Both the position numbers and the translations under genes were made by a program. DNA of 64,000 bases, taken from Acetobacter garciniae (lineage in GTDB: Bacteria; Pseudomonadota; Alphaproteobacteria; Acetobacterales; Acetobacteraceae). Within the stretch, counting starts at the first letter, position 1. Every line of letters starts with the position of its first letter. The notes under the pieces are model-generated. The model did not search any database. It was not told the DNA's origin and saw only the letters and a program-made list of their open reading frames with translations. Of the stretch, positions 54,138-62,724 are shown in pieces. The stretch lies in assembly GCF_017377735.1 (NCBI RefSeq), contig NZ_JAFVMH010000005.1, positions 1-64,000 on the forward strand, given 5' to 3'.

Positions 54138-55217
54138 TCAGGTCACGAGCCGCAGCTTTGGACGACGTGGCGAGGAACCCTCTACGGGACCATACATTTT
54201 AATAAACTCACTCTCATAGAGAGGAACGAGGCGGCACAAGTCGTCTAGAGAAAACCCAAGATCCTCAACGTGTGCCTTGATGATTGACTTTAGAACTTTT
54301 GCTTCCTCATGCTGAAAATCAAGCTCAGCAGGCTCATTCAGGCGCCACCCTCTGGCGCTTAACTGCTGCCATAGGTAACGGCTTTGATTGTAGTCTAGAA
54401 AACCACATGACTTGGCCCGCATGAGCAGCGCCTGCATCGATACGCGCCACTCCAGCTTTAGCGACGCCAGTAACTCGAGCGTTATTTTTCGACTACGGAA
54501 GGCCGTAGAGATATCTTTTTCTGGCATTAGGAACGCAGCGGCAAACTGATTTGCTTCGTCCTCCATTGAGGGTGTCGGGAACCGATGCATCACCAGATGT
54601 CCCAGTTCGTGAGCGAGCGTGAATCTCATTCGGTCAGCGGGATGTGCCGCATTAAGAAGCACCAATGGTGGCTGGCCAGGCACCCGAAAGGTCATGCCGC
54701 TGACTGAAGCACCACCAAAGTCCGACGTGCCGACTACAACACCTGCTCGTTCGACCAAGGCTGTCATATCTTTTATCGGCCCCGACGGCAGCGTCCAATG
54801 TGCTCTTACGACGGCGGCGATTTTCTCGGGCGTGCCATATTGTTCGACGTCCAGTATCGGTAAGTTTTGCTTGGGTTGGAAATCCACAGCTTCAAGGAAA
54901 CGACGCATTTGCATTACGCGGATGTTTAGTTCTGCAGTGACCAATTCCATGTCGCGCGCCGTAACGTCAGATTTAGCTCGCGGCATCGGATGAACGCTGA
55001 CAGGCGGTCCATATACCGGTTCCTTGAGATCAAAAAATGGACGCGGCAAGCCGTAAACGATCGCAGCTTTCTGCAAAAACGTCTCGTCTGGGTCTGCAAC
55101 GCCGGTCTCAAAGCGTGATAACACTGGCTGCACAACAGACAACTTCGTGGCAGCTTCTTTCTGCGTGAATCCTATGCGTTGCCGCGCCAGGCGCAGCATT
55201 TCACCAGGACTAGACAT
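54138..55217 (-). CDS. XRE-family regulator fused to ImmA/IrrE metallopeptidase
   Basis: A 359-residue protein with an XRE HTH at about 5-60 (LARQRIGFTQKEAATKLSVVQPVLSRFETG) and an ImmA/IrrE peptidase domain with HELGH (203-207) and a likely third ligand in MEDEANQFAAAFLMP. Such fusions cleave repressors (ImmA) or respond to stress and often act as antitoxin-like partners or prophage/ICE inducers. It starts 5 bp after the stop of the upstream 205-residue protein, so the two form an operon. Confidence 0.9.
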   Translation of the reverse strand: MSSPGEMLRLARQRIGFTQKEAATKLSVVQPVLSRFETGVADPDETFLQKAAIVYGLPRPFFDLKEPVYGPPVSVHPMPRAKSDVTARDMELVTAELNIRVMQMRRFLEAVDFQPKQNLPILDVEQYGTPEKIAAVVRAHWTLPSGPIKDMTALVERAGVVVGTSDFGGASVSGMTFRVPGQPPLVLLNAAHPADRMRFTLAHELGHLVMHRFPTPSMEDEANQFAAAFLMPEKDISTAFRSRKITLELLASLKLEWRVSMQALLMRAKSCGFLDYNQSRYLWQQLSARGWRLNEPAELDFQHEEAKVLKSIIKAHVEDLGFSLDDLCRLVPLYESEFIKMYGPVEGSSPRRPKLRLVT

Positions 55218-55222
55218 TCCAC

Positions 55223-55840
55223 TTACTTCTTTTCAGATTTTTGCGCAGGAAGGGGCTTGGCTTTGACCATGCCTTCGTCCGGTGCGCCGCTTGGGTCGTC
55301 CCCGCGAGGAAGCAGCGGGAGCACTGTTCCGCCTTTCTCACTCTTATCGATTTCATATTCCCAAATTAGACGATCACCGTCCCTCGCGACTACAAGAACG
55401 CGATCCACGTGCGTCCAAAGTTCGTTTGCTTCCCATACGACTTCCACCCGCGCTGTCTCTGGAGGGAAACCTGGCAATTCAGCATCCCCATCAGCAAATG
55501 CCAGTGCTGCTTGCGTCGGGATATTCCGACCGAGCCTGTCGTCTCCGGCCTTCTTAAAGCGAAGTAATATCTTGCTTTGAAAGAATAATTTGATGGTCTG
55601 CGCTTCGTCCTTCACAGAAACGCGCGGGTGGTTGCCAAAAATGGTGAGAGCGCGACGTGCTATGGCATCGAATATGATGTTTACGGTCGTACGCCGATAC
55701 ATGTAGGGGGACATGCCGTTCTCTGCACGAAGCCGATGGGTGGTGCGCCATTCCGTCCATCCATCAATGACGATCTGGCGGATCGTCTCGTGGTAGGGCT
55801 CTAAGATAGCTTGTGCTTCAGTGCGTGTTGGTATCGTCAA
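55223..55840 (-). CDS. Hypothetical partner of the XRE-ImmA protein
   Basis: A 205-residue protein, no family recognised. MTIPTRTEAQAILEPYHETIRQIVIDGWTEW opens it, followed by mixed alpha/beta segments (VEVVWEANELWTHVDRVLVVARDGDRLIWEYEID) and a lysine-rich tail. It is the first gene of a two-gene operon with the XRE-ImmA gene. In known systems the gene coupled to an XRE-COG2856 protein is often a toxin; that is a guess here. Its promoter is in the AT-rich gap around 55860-55920. Confidence 0.6.
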   Translation of the reverse strand: MTIPTRTEAQAILEPYHETIRQIVIDGWTEWRTTHRLRAENGMSPYMYRRTTVNIIFDAIARRALTIFGNHPRVSVKDEAQTIKLFFQSKILLRFKKAGDDRLGRNIPTQAALAFADGDAELPGFPPETARVEVVWEANELWTHVDRVLVVARDGDRLIWEYEIDKSEKGGTVLPLLPRGDDPSGAPDEGMVKAKPLPAQKSEKK

Positions 55841-56015
55841 GGCATGGCCCCCGTTAGCTCGTCTTTTTTATACATGATCGTTTTTGCATTTTCAATCTGA
55901 AATATACAAATCTCATACCTTGGTGGGTGCTCAGGTGCCTTCAGGGGGGAATATCTGCTTCGTGCCGATTTTTGAATCAAACTTTACGGTCAGTTTTTGC
56001 TTGTGGTTTTGACTG

Positions 56016-56876
56016 TTATACCTGTTGTATGATCCAGCTTTCCAAAGCCCTGAGATGCTCTGACGCGTCATTTTTCCCGGGTTGGATAAGCCCATAAAAC
56101 GTCCCGTCAGCACTGAACCCGACAGGGGCCAACAGACGCCCGCTCGTGACATCGTCTGCAGTGATGATGTGGGGGGATAAGGCGACACCCAAGCCGCTGG
56201 CGGCGGCTTCCAGCATCATGAAATGATGGTCGTAGAGACGGATGTCGCGTGGTGCTGGTATGTCGGGCCGAGTGGCCAGCCATTTTCGCCATGCCTCGGG
56301 GCGCGTGCGGGAGCCGAGCGCCAGGTAGTCTCCACCCTCGAACCGTTCTACCATATCAGGTCGCATGACCGGGCCGACCGCCTCTCCCGTGAGCGTTGTT
56401 ACGGCCCAATCCGGATCTAGCGGAAAATCAAGCCGTCGGATTGCCAGCGTGATGCGGTCGCGTGCGAAATCCAGTGCGCCACCACCGGTCGAAAGATGCA
56501 CGTCGATGCCAGGATGCCGGTCCTGAAAATCGGACAGGCGTGGAATCAGCCAGCGCATCGCCAGTGACCGCTCGCAAGAAAGCACGATCGGCGGGGAGGT
56601 CAGAGGAGACCTGATCTCGGAGAGCACTGTCGATATTCCCTTCAGTGCATCGCTCGTGGCCAGGGCCAGACGTTCACCATCCCGGGTCGGCCGCACACCG
56701 CGGCCCTCGGGTTCCAGCAATTGCAATTTCAAGTTGGCAGCTAGTTTGGACACCCGGCGGCTGATTGCTCCATGCGTGAGAGTCAGTTCCGCGGCAGCTG
56801 CTCGCACGGAACCGAGGCGAACTACCGCTTCGAACGCACGCAGATCGTCCAGAGATGGGATGTCGGATCGCTTCAT
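56016..56876 (-). CDS. LysR-family regulator (GcvA-like)
   Basis: A 286-residue protein. The HTH is at about 7-66 (LDDLRAFEAVVRLGSVRAAAAELTLTHGAISRRVSKL), THGAISR being the GcvA-group recognition helix. The effector domain has AMRWLIPRLSDFQDRHPGIDVHLST. It is divergent from pdxA with 75 bp between, holding GGTCAGTTTTTATC and GGTCAGTTTATATC, a 14-bp repeat that may be its operator. It probably controls the pdxA-TIM-barrel operon. Confidence 0.9.
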   Translation of the reverse strand: MKRSDIPSLDDLRAFEAVVRLGSVRAAAAELTLTHGAISRRVSKLAANLKLQLLEPEGRGVRPTRDGERLALATSDALKGISTVLSEIRSPLTSPPIVLSCERSLAMRWLIPRLSDFQDRHPGIDVHLSTGGGALDFARDRITLAIRRLDFPLDPDWAVTTLTGEAVGPVMRPDMVERFEGGDYLALGSRTRPEAWRKWLATRPDIPAPRDIRLYDHHFMMLEAAASGLGVALSPHIITADDVTSGRLLAPVGFSADGTFYGLIQPGKNDASEHLRALESWIIQQV

Positions 56877-56951
56877 TGGTCAGTTTTTATCACCAGAACA
56901 GGTCAGTTTATATCGATTTTCCGTGGCCTCTGTTCCGTTATTGTCACCACC

Positions 56952-57956
56952 ATGAGCGAAACACCTTCCTTCAATCACCAGCCGTTGGCGGTCACAATGG
57001 GCGATCCTGCCGGGATTGGCCCGGAAATCGTGGCCCGGATGTTTCTACGGCGACCGGCGCAACGGCGCTGGATCGTCGTCGGCGATCCTCTGGTGATGCG
57101 TCATGCGCTGGCCGGGCTCGATCCAGCGGCGCATGTGCGCCGGATCACAACATTGGCCGAAGCCCGCTTCGACGACGACGTGCTGTACGTCCTGGCGTCG
57201 TCGGAGTGTGAGTGCCTGCCGCCCGTGGGGCAGATCACCGTCGAAAGTGGCCGCGCAGCCTATGCGGCGATCCTCGCCGCGATCCAATTGGCGAAGAGCG
57301 GGACAGTAAGCGCCATCGTCACCGCACCGATCCACAAGGAGGCACTCGCTGCTGCCGGGCTGCACTCCCCCGGCCATACGGAAATTCTCGCCGAACAGGT
57401 AGGCGGTGTGAATGTCGCCATGATGCTGGCGAACGAGGACATCCGTGTCGTGCTGGTGACCATTCATTGTTCGCTGCGGGACGCAATCCAGCGTGCCGAT
57501 TTCTCCGCGCAGATGGCGGCGATCCGCCTAGCCCACGCTGGTGCGCGGGCTCTGGGCATCGAACGACCGCGTGTCGCAGTGGCCGGTCTCAATCCCCATG
57601 CCGGAGAAAATGGTCTGTTCGGTCATGAGGAGGCGCACATCATCGCGCCCGCCATTGCGCAGGCGCGGAGCGAGGGCATTGATGCGTCTGGTCCGTGGCC
57701 AGGCGACACCGTGTTCATGCAGGCGCGCGAAAAGCGCTTTGATGTCGTGGTTGCGCAGTATCACGATCAGGGGCTGATCCCGGTGAAATATATGGGTCTG
57801 GCACAGGGTGTGAACATTACGCTCGGTCTGCCTTTCGTGCGTACGAGTCCCGACCACGGCACTGCTTTTGACATCGCGGGGCGCGGTATCGCCGATCCGT
57901 CCAGTCTGGAGGCTGCATTCGATTACGCTCTTCGCCTTACCGGAGCCACGGTATGA
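56952..57956 (+). CDS. pdxA: PdxA-family dehydrogenase (4-hydroxythreonine-4-phosphate type)
   Basis: A 334-residue protein with VTMGDPAGIGPEI near 14-26, metal-ligand histidine regions HSPGHTEIL, IHCSLRDAI and QYHDQGLIPVKY, and the end motif RTSPDHGTAFDIAG. PdxA oxidises 4-hydroxythreonine-4-phosphate in vitamin B6 synthesis. A second group (PdxA2) acts on 4-phospho-erythronate/threonate in sugar-acid breakdown. The LysR neighbour and TIM-barrel partner suggest a catabolic PdxA2 role rather than housekeeping B6 synthesis. ATG 56952 begins the family homology. Confidence 0.88.
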   Translation: MSETPSFNHQPLAVTMGDPAGIGPEIVARMFLRRPAQRRWIVVGDPLVMRHALAGLDPAAHVRRITTLAEARFDDDVLYVLASSECECLPPVGQITVESGRAAYAAILAAIQLAKSGTVSAIVTAPIHKEALAAAGLHSPGHTEILAEQVGGVNVAMMLANEDIRVVLVTIHCSLRDAIQRADFSAQMAAIRLAHAGARALGIERPRVAVAGLNPHAGENGLFGHEEAHIIAPAIAQARSEGIDASGPWPGDTVFMQAREKRFDVVVAQYHDQGLIPVKYMGLAQGVNITLGLPFVRTSPDHGTAFDIAGRGIADPSSLEAAFDYALRLTGATV

Positions 57957-58633
57957 CCCGCCCTGATTTCATCTTTATGCTAACCCATCACGACCGGACA
58001 GTGGAAAATGCGGCCGATCTGGTGGAAATCGTCCATGCCGCTGGCGTCCGTCATATAGGGTTCAAGGATATCGGACTTCCATTTGCGTCTCTCCAGATCC
58101 TGGCTGATACGATCAGGCAGTCAGGGGCGACGACCTATCTGGAAGTCGTCTCGCTCGATCGTGAAAGCGAGCTTCGCTCGGTGCAGGCCGGTATTGCTCT
58201 GGGTGTTGATTATCTGCTTGGTGGCACTCATGTCGATGATGCGCTGCGACTGCTGAAAGGCACGGATATCCGTTATTACCCTTTTCCAGGCCGGATTAGC
58301 GGGCACCCTAGCCATCTCGAAGGGACCGAGGGCGAAATCGTGCGCAGTGCGGTCGATCTTGCCTCCCGGCCCGGCGTGCATGGACTGGATTTGCTGGCTT
58401 ACCGGTTTGCCGGAGACGTAATCAGCCTGATGCAGAGAGTCCGCGCCGCGGTGACGGACAAACGGATCATCATCGCAGGTTCAATCGATCGGGAGGAACG
58501 GATCGGGGCTGCGGTGTCAGCGGGTGCTGACGGTCTTACAGTCGGCACGGCGGCGTTCGACGGTGTGTTCCCGACATCTCATGATCTTAAGGGACAGATC
58601 GATTACGTCCAGATGATCCTGTCTCGCCTCTGA
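57953..58633 (+). CDS. TIM-barrel protein, unknown function
   Basis: A 226-residue protein overlapping the pdxA stop by 4 bp. It shows alternating strands and helices: RPDFIFMLTHHDRTV, VRHIGFKDIGLPF, TYLEVVSLD, GVDYLLGGTHVDDAL, GLDLLAYRF, and IIIAGSIDREERIGAAVSAGADGLTVGTAAFDG. The last segment is a standard phosphate-binding motif of HisA/NanE/ThiG-like barrels. I cannot place it in a named family. Its substrate is probably a phosphorylated sugar acid or the product of its PdxA neighbour. Confidence 0.7.
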   Translation: MTRPDFIFMLTHHDRTVENAADLVEIVHAAGVRHIGFKDIGLPFASLQILADTIRQSGATTYLEVVSLDRESELRSVQAGIALGVDYLLGGTHVDDALRLLKGTDIRYYPFPGRISGHPSHLEGTEGEIVRSAVDLASRPGVHGLDLLAYRFAGDVISLMQRVRAAVTDKRIIIAGSIDREERIGAAVSAGADGLTVGTAAFDGVFPTSHDLKGQIDYVQMILSRL

Positions 58634-58859
58634 CACATAGTTTGATTGCAAGAAGGATGGGTTCAAAAGGGAAAAAGACTAATGGGTCCAGATTCCCGCC
58701 ATTACAGCCATTTTTTGTCGGAAAAGCGTGGAGGGATTGTTTTCGTGGAGGGACTGTTTTGATGTGTAGCCGTTAGAGTCAGAGAGCTGCGCGGATTTTC
58801 ATGACGGGTTGAGAGGGTGGGAGAGAGTCTCCGGCCCGCCCGTCATGGAGTTTTCCGCC

Positions 58860-60941
58860 ATGGCGATCGCTATTCCCAAAATCAGCCTGAGTTCGTCCCG
58901 TGACATCCCGTTCAACCGGCTCGTGCTGTCCCAGTCCAACGTGCGGCGCGTGAAGTCCGGCCTGTCGATCGAGGAACTGGCCCGCGACATCGAGCGCCGC
59001 GGACTGTTACAGAGTCTGAATGTCCGCCCCGTTCTCGACGATATCGGGGCCGAGACCGGTACCTATGAAGTGCCCGCCGGCGGTCGACGCTTCCGTGCCC
59101 TCGAACTGCTGGTGAAGCAGAAGAAACTGGCGAAGACGGCCCCCGTGCCCTGCGTTGTGCGCGAAGCCGGATCGGCCATTCTTGCCGAGGATGACTCTCT
59201 GGCCGAGAACGTCCAGCGGCTGGCCCTGCACCCGCTGGATCAGTTCCGAGCTTTTCGTGACATGCTGGAAAAAGGCATGTCCGAGGAGGAAATTGCCGCC
59301 GCGTTCTTTGTCGCACCCGCTGTGGTCAAACAGCGCCTGCGGCTGATGACCGTGTCGGACAGCCTGCTCAATATCTATGAACAGGATGGCATGCGGCTGG
59401 AACAGTTGATGGCCTTTTCCATCAGCGATGACCATGCCCGTCAGGAACAGGTCTGGGAGATCGTCGGCCAGAGCCATAACCGCGAGCCCTATGTCATCCG
59501 CCGCATGCTGACGGAAAAGACCGTGCGGGCTTCGGACGCCCGTGCCCGTTTCGTAGGGCTGGAGGCCTATATCGTAGCGGGTGGCCACGTCATGCGCGAC
59601 CTGTTCGAGGCCGATGATGGAGGATGGCTGCAGGATCCCGCCATTCTGGACCGGCTGGTCATGGAAAAGCTGCATACAGCCGCAGAGGATATCCGTGCCG
59701 AAGGCTGGAAATGGGTTGAGACGGCCCTGTCTTTTCCATGGGGGCATACCCGGCAGTTCGCGGAAATCGATGGCACGGAAGTGCCACTGACCGAGGACGA
59801 AGCGGCCCGTCTCGAAGCTCTGCGTGCCGAGCAGGAAACCATAGAAGCCGAATACGCTCAGGCCGATGAATACCCTGACGAGGTCGATGCACGGCTGGGC
59901 GAGATCGAACAGGCCATTCTTACCCTGGAGGAACGGCCTCTGGCGTTCGATCCCGCTGACATGGCGCGGGCAGGCGCCTTCGTCAGCCTCGCCAGCGACG
60001 GCACATTGCAGGTGGAGCGGGGCTTCGTGCTGCCCGAGGACATGCCGACCGAGCCCGAAGAGACCGATGATGCCGACGGTGCCGATGGATACGATCATGC
60101 TGCGTATGATGGGCGGGATGAACGTCTTGCTGATGATGGCGGCGACGAGGGCGGGGAGGGCAACAGCATCGCTCATGACGTCGAGCCTGAAGAAGAAGAC
60201 GGGATCAAGCCGCTGCCTGACCGGCTTCTCACCGAACTGACGGCCTGGCGCACGCTAGCCCTGCGGGATGCCTTTGCCAGCAATCCGCATATTGCCCTGA
60301 CGGAACTGCTGCATACGCTGGTGCGTGATGTTTACTGGCAGACACCGGGGGCCGACTGCCTCGAAGCCTATGTCCGGGAAATTTCTTTGCCGGTCCATTC
60401 GCCCGACATGCCGGGCAGTGTTCCAGCCCATGCGCTGCGCCAGCGCAATGAGGGCTGGAAGCACGATCTACCTGAGGACGAGAACGCGCTGTGGCGCTGG
60501 ATCGACGGGCTGGACGACACCAGCCGCATGGCATTGCTGGCGCACTGTCTGTCCTTCGGGGTTAATGCGCTTTTTGAGCGCATGCCGTCCTATGGAGCGG
60601 TGTCCCAGCGCAGCGTGACCGAACGTCTCAAACGGGCAGACCGTCTGGCATCGGCCCTCAGTCTCGATCTGGTCGAGGCGGGCTGGCAGCCGACCGTCGA
60701 GAACTATCTCGGCCGGGTGACCAAGGCGCGTATCCTGCAGGCGGTGCGGGAAGCACGCGGCGATGAGGCGGCTGACCGCATTGCCCACCTGAAAAAGCCC
60801 GACATGGCACGCGAGGCCGAGCGGCTGCTGGAAGGTTCGGGCTGGCTACCCGAAGCGTTGCGCACGATAGGGCGGCCAGATGACACATCTGCCGATATGA
60901 CGGTAGCTGCTGAAGGCATCGAGGCCATTGCCGCCGAATAA
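58860..60941 (+). CDS. ParB/RepB/Spo0J-type protein with long C-terminal extension
   Basis: A 693-residue protein. The N-terminal ParB nuclease-like/CTP-binding domain (about 12-120) has RDIPFNRLVLSQSNVRRVKSGLSIEELARDI, PAGGRRFRALELL and DSLAENVQRLALHPLDQ. The HTH follows (MSEEEIAAAFFVAPAVVKQRLRLMTVSDSLL). The long C-terminal half has acidic repeats (about 400-450) and DUF-type helices. No ParA is adjacent. Such ParB-like proteins head the DUF932-HU-Toprim module on alphaproteobacterial elements. ATG 58860 has a GGAG nine bases upstream; ATG 58845 is the alternative. The 226-bp gap before it has no gene. Confidence 0.88.
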   Translation: MAIAIPKISLSSSRDIPFNRLVLSQSNVRRVKSGLSIEELARDIERRGLLQSLNVRPVLDDIGAETGTYEVPAGGRRFRALELLVKQKKLAKTAPVPCVVREAGSAILAEDDSLAENVQRLALHPLDQFRAFRDMLEKGMSEEEIAAAFFVAPAVVKQRLRLMTVSDSLLNIYEQDGMRLEQLMAFSISDDHARQEQVWEIVGQSHNREPYVIRRMLTEKTVRASDARARFVGLEAYIVAGGHVMRDLFEADDGGWLQDPAILDRLVMEKLHTAAEDIRAEGWKWVETALSFPWGHTRQFAEIDGTEVPLTEDEAARLEALRAEQETIEAEYAQADEYPDEVDARLGEIEQAILTLEERPLAFDPADMARAGAFVSLASDGTLQVERGFVLPEDMPTEPEETDDADGADGYDHAAYDGRDERLADDGGDEGGEGNSIAHDVEPEEEDGIKPLPDRLLTELTAWRTLALRDAFASNPHIALTELLHTLVRDVYWQTPGADCLEAYVREISLPVHSPDMPGSVPAHALRQRNEGWKHDLPEDENALWRWIDGLDDTSRMALLAHCLSFGVNALFERMPSYGAVSQRSVTERLKRADRLASALSLDLVEAGWQPTVENYLGRVTKARILQAVREARGDEAADRIAHLKKPDMAREAERLLEGSGWLPEALRTIGRPDDTSADMTVAAEGIEAIAAE

Positions 60942-60967
60942 AACGATGGATTTTGGAATTGTGAGAC

Positions 60968-60998
60968 AGCGGCTTCCGGTGCCCGGAAGCCGCTTTTT
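60968..60998 (+). terminator. Rho-independent terminator after the parB-like gene
   Basis: A perfect 12-bp stem AGCGGCTTCCGG / CCGGAAGCCGCT with loop TGC is followed by TTTT. It lies 27 bp after the stop and ends the parB-like transcript, so DUF932 needs its own promoter in the following 78 bp. Confidence 0.9.
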
Positions 60999-61076
60999 CA
61001 TGTCCGGCACCCCGGAAAGAGGAAGAGGGCGGCTTCGCCTTCTGTGCCGAATAACCGGCATAGAGGAGAGTTTTCC

Positions 61077-62279
61077 ATGACCACGACCACCATCCTGCCC
61101 CCTGCGTCCCGTGGCGCCGCGTCCGGTGGCTTCCGGATCGATCCCTCCCGTGGCGGCCGCAATGCCCGCGTGTCTTCGGAGTGGTTCTCGCGCCCCGATG
61201 ACGAGCGTTACCTGTCCCTGTCCGATTTGCACGCCGCCACACTTGCCCGTGCCGAGCGCGCCACGGCCCGCACGGTGGAAAGCCGTGCCATCCGCGTCGA
61301 GGCCAGCCGCGACAATGCCGAACGTCTCACCCTGACCGTGCCGGGGCAGAATGAGCCGATCGCACCCACACACTGGTCGTTCGGCCAGATGTGCAGCCTT
61401 GTCGGCGCACCCTCGTCCTACCTGCGCAATCTTCCAGCGCCACTCGCGGCGATCAACCTGCAGCATGGCCTGCTGTCGCATCGGGCTGAGCTGGTGAAAA
61501 CGCTGGAAACCGAAGACGGGCGCGTCGAGCTGCGCGCCGTAACCGGTCCCGATTACGGCCGCATCTGGGACCACGAACTGGTGGGCGCGGTGCGCAAGAT
61601 CGCGGGCGATGGTACGGGCGATACCAACTGGAAGGTGCCGGGTGTCATCGACTGGGCGACCATGACCCATAATCCGTACGTGGACATCACCAAGGAAACC
61701 ACGACGCTCTATGCGTCAGACAGGGATGTGTTTCTGTTCCTTGTAGACGATACACACCCGATCGAGGCCGGACGCCTGCCCGATGGCGACCCCGATCTCT
61801 ATTTCCGGGGTTTCTATGCCTGGAATTCGGAAGTCGGCAGCAAGAGCCTCGGCATTGCGTCGTTCTATCTGCGTGGAGTGTGCCAGAATCGCATGCTGTG
61901 GGGTGTGGAAAATTTCGAACAGATCACGATCCGGCATAGTAAGTTTGCCGCTTCGCGTTTCGTGCATCAGGCGACGCCAGCTCTGCGGAATTTCGTCACG
62001 GCCAGTCCGGCCTCGTTCATCTCGGGCATTCAGGCCTCACGTCGTGCTCTGGTGGCGAAGAACGATGATGATCGTGAAACGTTCCTGCGTCGTCGTGGGT
62101 TCTCGAAACCGGAAACCACGAAAATTATCGAAACGGTGCTGCACGAGGAAGGGCGCAAGCCCGAGAGCGTGTTCGACTTCGTGCAGGGCATTACCGCACT
62201 GGCACGGACGAAGACCAATCAGGACACACGGCTCGATCTGGAGGGAAGGGCGCGCAAGCTGATGGAGAAGGTCGGATGA
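61077..62279 (+). CDS. DUF932 domain protein, complete copy
   Basis: A 400-residue protein starting MTTTTILPPASRG after a GAGGAGAG site. It has HWSFGQMCSLVGAPSSYLRNLPAPLA (about 99-124), DYGRIWDHELVGAV, VFLFLVDDTHPI and a basic end RRRGFSKPETTKI to ARKLMEKVG. DUF932 proteins resemble phage/plasmid proteins of the LGT_TIGR03299 type; their function is unclear. The C-terminal 78 residues match the fragment at the window's left edge. It lies between the parB terminator and the HU gene. Confidence 0.9.
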   Translation: MTTTTILPPASRGAASGGFRIDPSRGGRNARVSSEWFSRPDDERYLSLSDLHAATLARAERATARTVESRAIRVEASRDNAERLTLTVPGQNEPIAPTHWSFGQMCSLVGAPSSYLRNLPAPLAAINLQHGLLSHRAELVKTLETEDGRVELRAVTGPDYGRIWDHELVGAVRKIAGDGTGDTNWKVPGVIDWATMTHNPYVDITKETTTLYASDRDVFLFLVDDTHPIEAGRLPDGDPDLYFRGFYAWNSEVGSKSLGIASFYLRGVCQNRMLWGVENFEQITIRHSKFAASRFVHQATPALRNFVTASPASFISGIQASRRALVAKNDDDRETFLRRRGFSKPETTKIIETVLHEEGRKPESVFDFVQGITALARTKTNQDTRLDLEGRARKLMEKVG

Positions 62280-62316
62280 AGCCGGTCATCAACAGAAACT
62301 GGCGCGATGGGGAAGG

Positions 62317-62342
62317 GGCGGCGGACGAGGTCCGCCGCCTTT
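62317..62342. terminator. Bidirectional terminator, second copy
   Basis: Same 10-bp stem as at 276-301, with loop GAG instead of AGG and the same TTT tail, between the convergent DUF932 and HU genes. Confidence 0.7.
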
Positions 62343-62356
62343 CACCTGTCGGCAGG

Positions 62357-62632
62357 TCAGTCGTTCAGGCTGTCCTTGAGCGCCTTGGCGGGCGTGAAGG
62401 CCAGCTTGCGCGAGGCTGCAATCTGGATGGTCGCGCCCGTGGCCGGGTTGCGGCCTTCGCGGGCGGCGACTTCCCTGACCTTGAACTTGCCGAAGTTCGG
62501 CAGGGTGATTTCATCACCAGCTTTCGCAGCTTCGGTCATCGCCTCGATCAGGGCGTCCAGTACCTTGCGGGTATCGGTCTTGCTCGTGTCGGTGGTGGTG
62601 GCGATATGATCGACCAGATCGGCAATCTTCAT
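62357..62632 (-). CDS. HU/IHF-family DNA-binding protein, second copy
   Basis: A 91-residue protein, differing from the copy at 316-591 at only a handful of positions (TSKTDT for TSRTDT, IEAMTEA for IETMTAA, KVREVA for KVKEVA). All DNA-contact motifs are kept, including REGRNPATGATI. It is divergent from the Toprim gene. Two nearly identical HU proteins could form mixed dimers. Confidence 0.95.
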   Translation of the reverse strand: MKIADLVDHIATTTDTSKTDTRKVLDALIEAMTEAAKAGDEITLPNFGKFKVREVAAREGRNPATGATIQIAASRKLAFTPAKALKDSLND

Positions 62633-62724
62633 GGGACTATCCTTCGTTCTCTGTCGGGCCGAAACCCGCTGCTCCTGCCGTTACGGGGGAATTATGGCGT
62701 CTTCAAGCCTGCCGGGAGGGTGCA

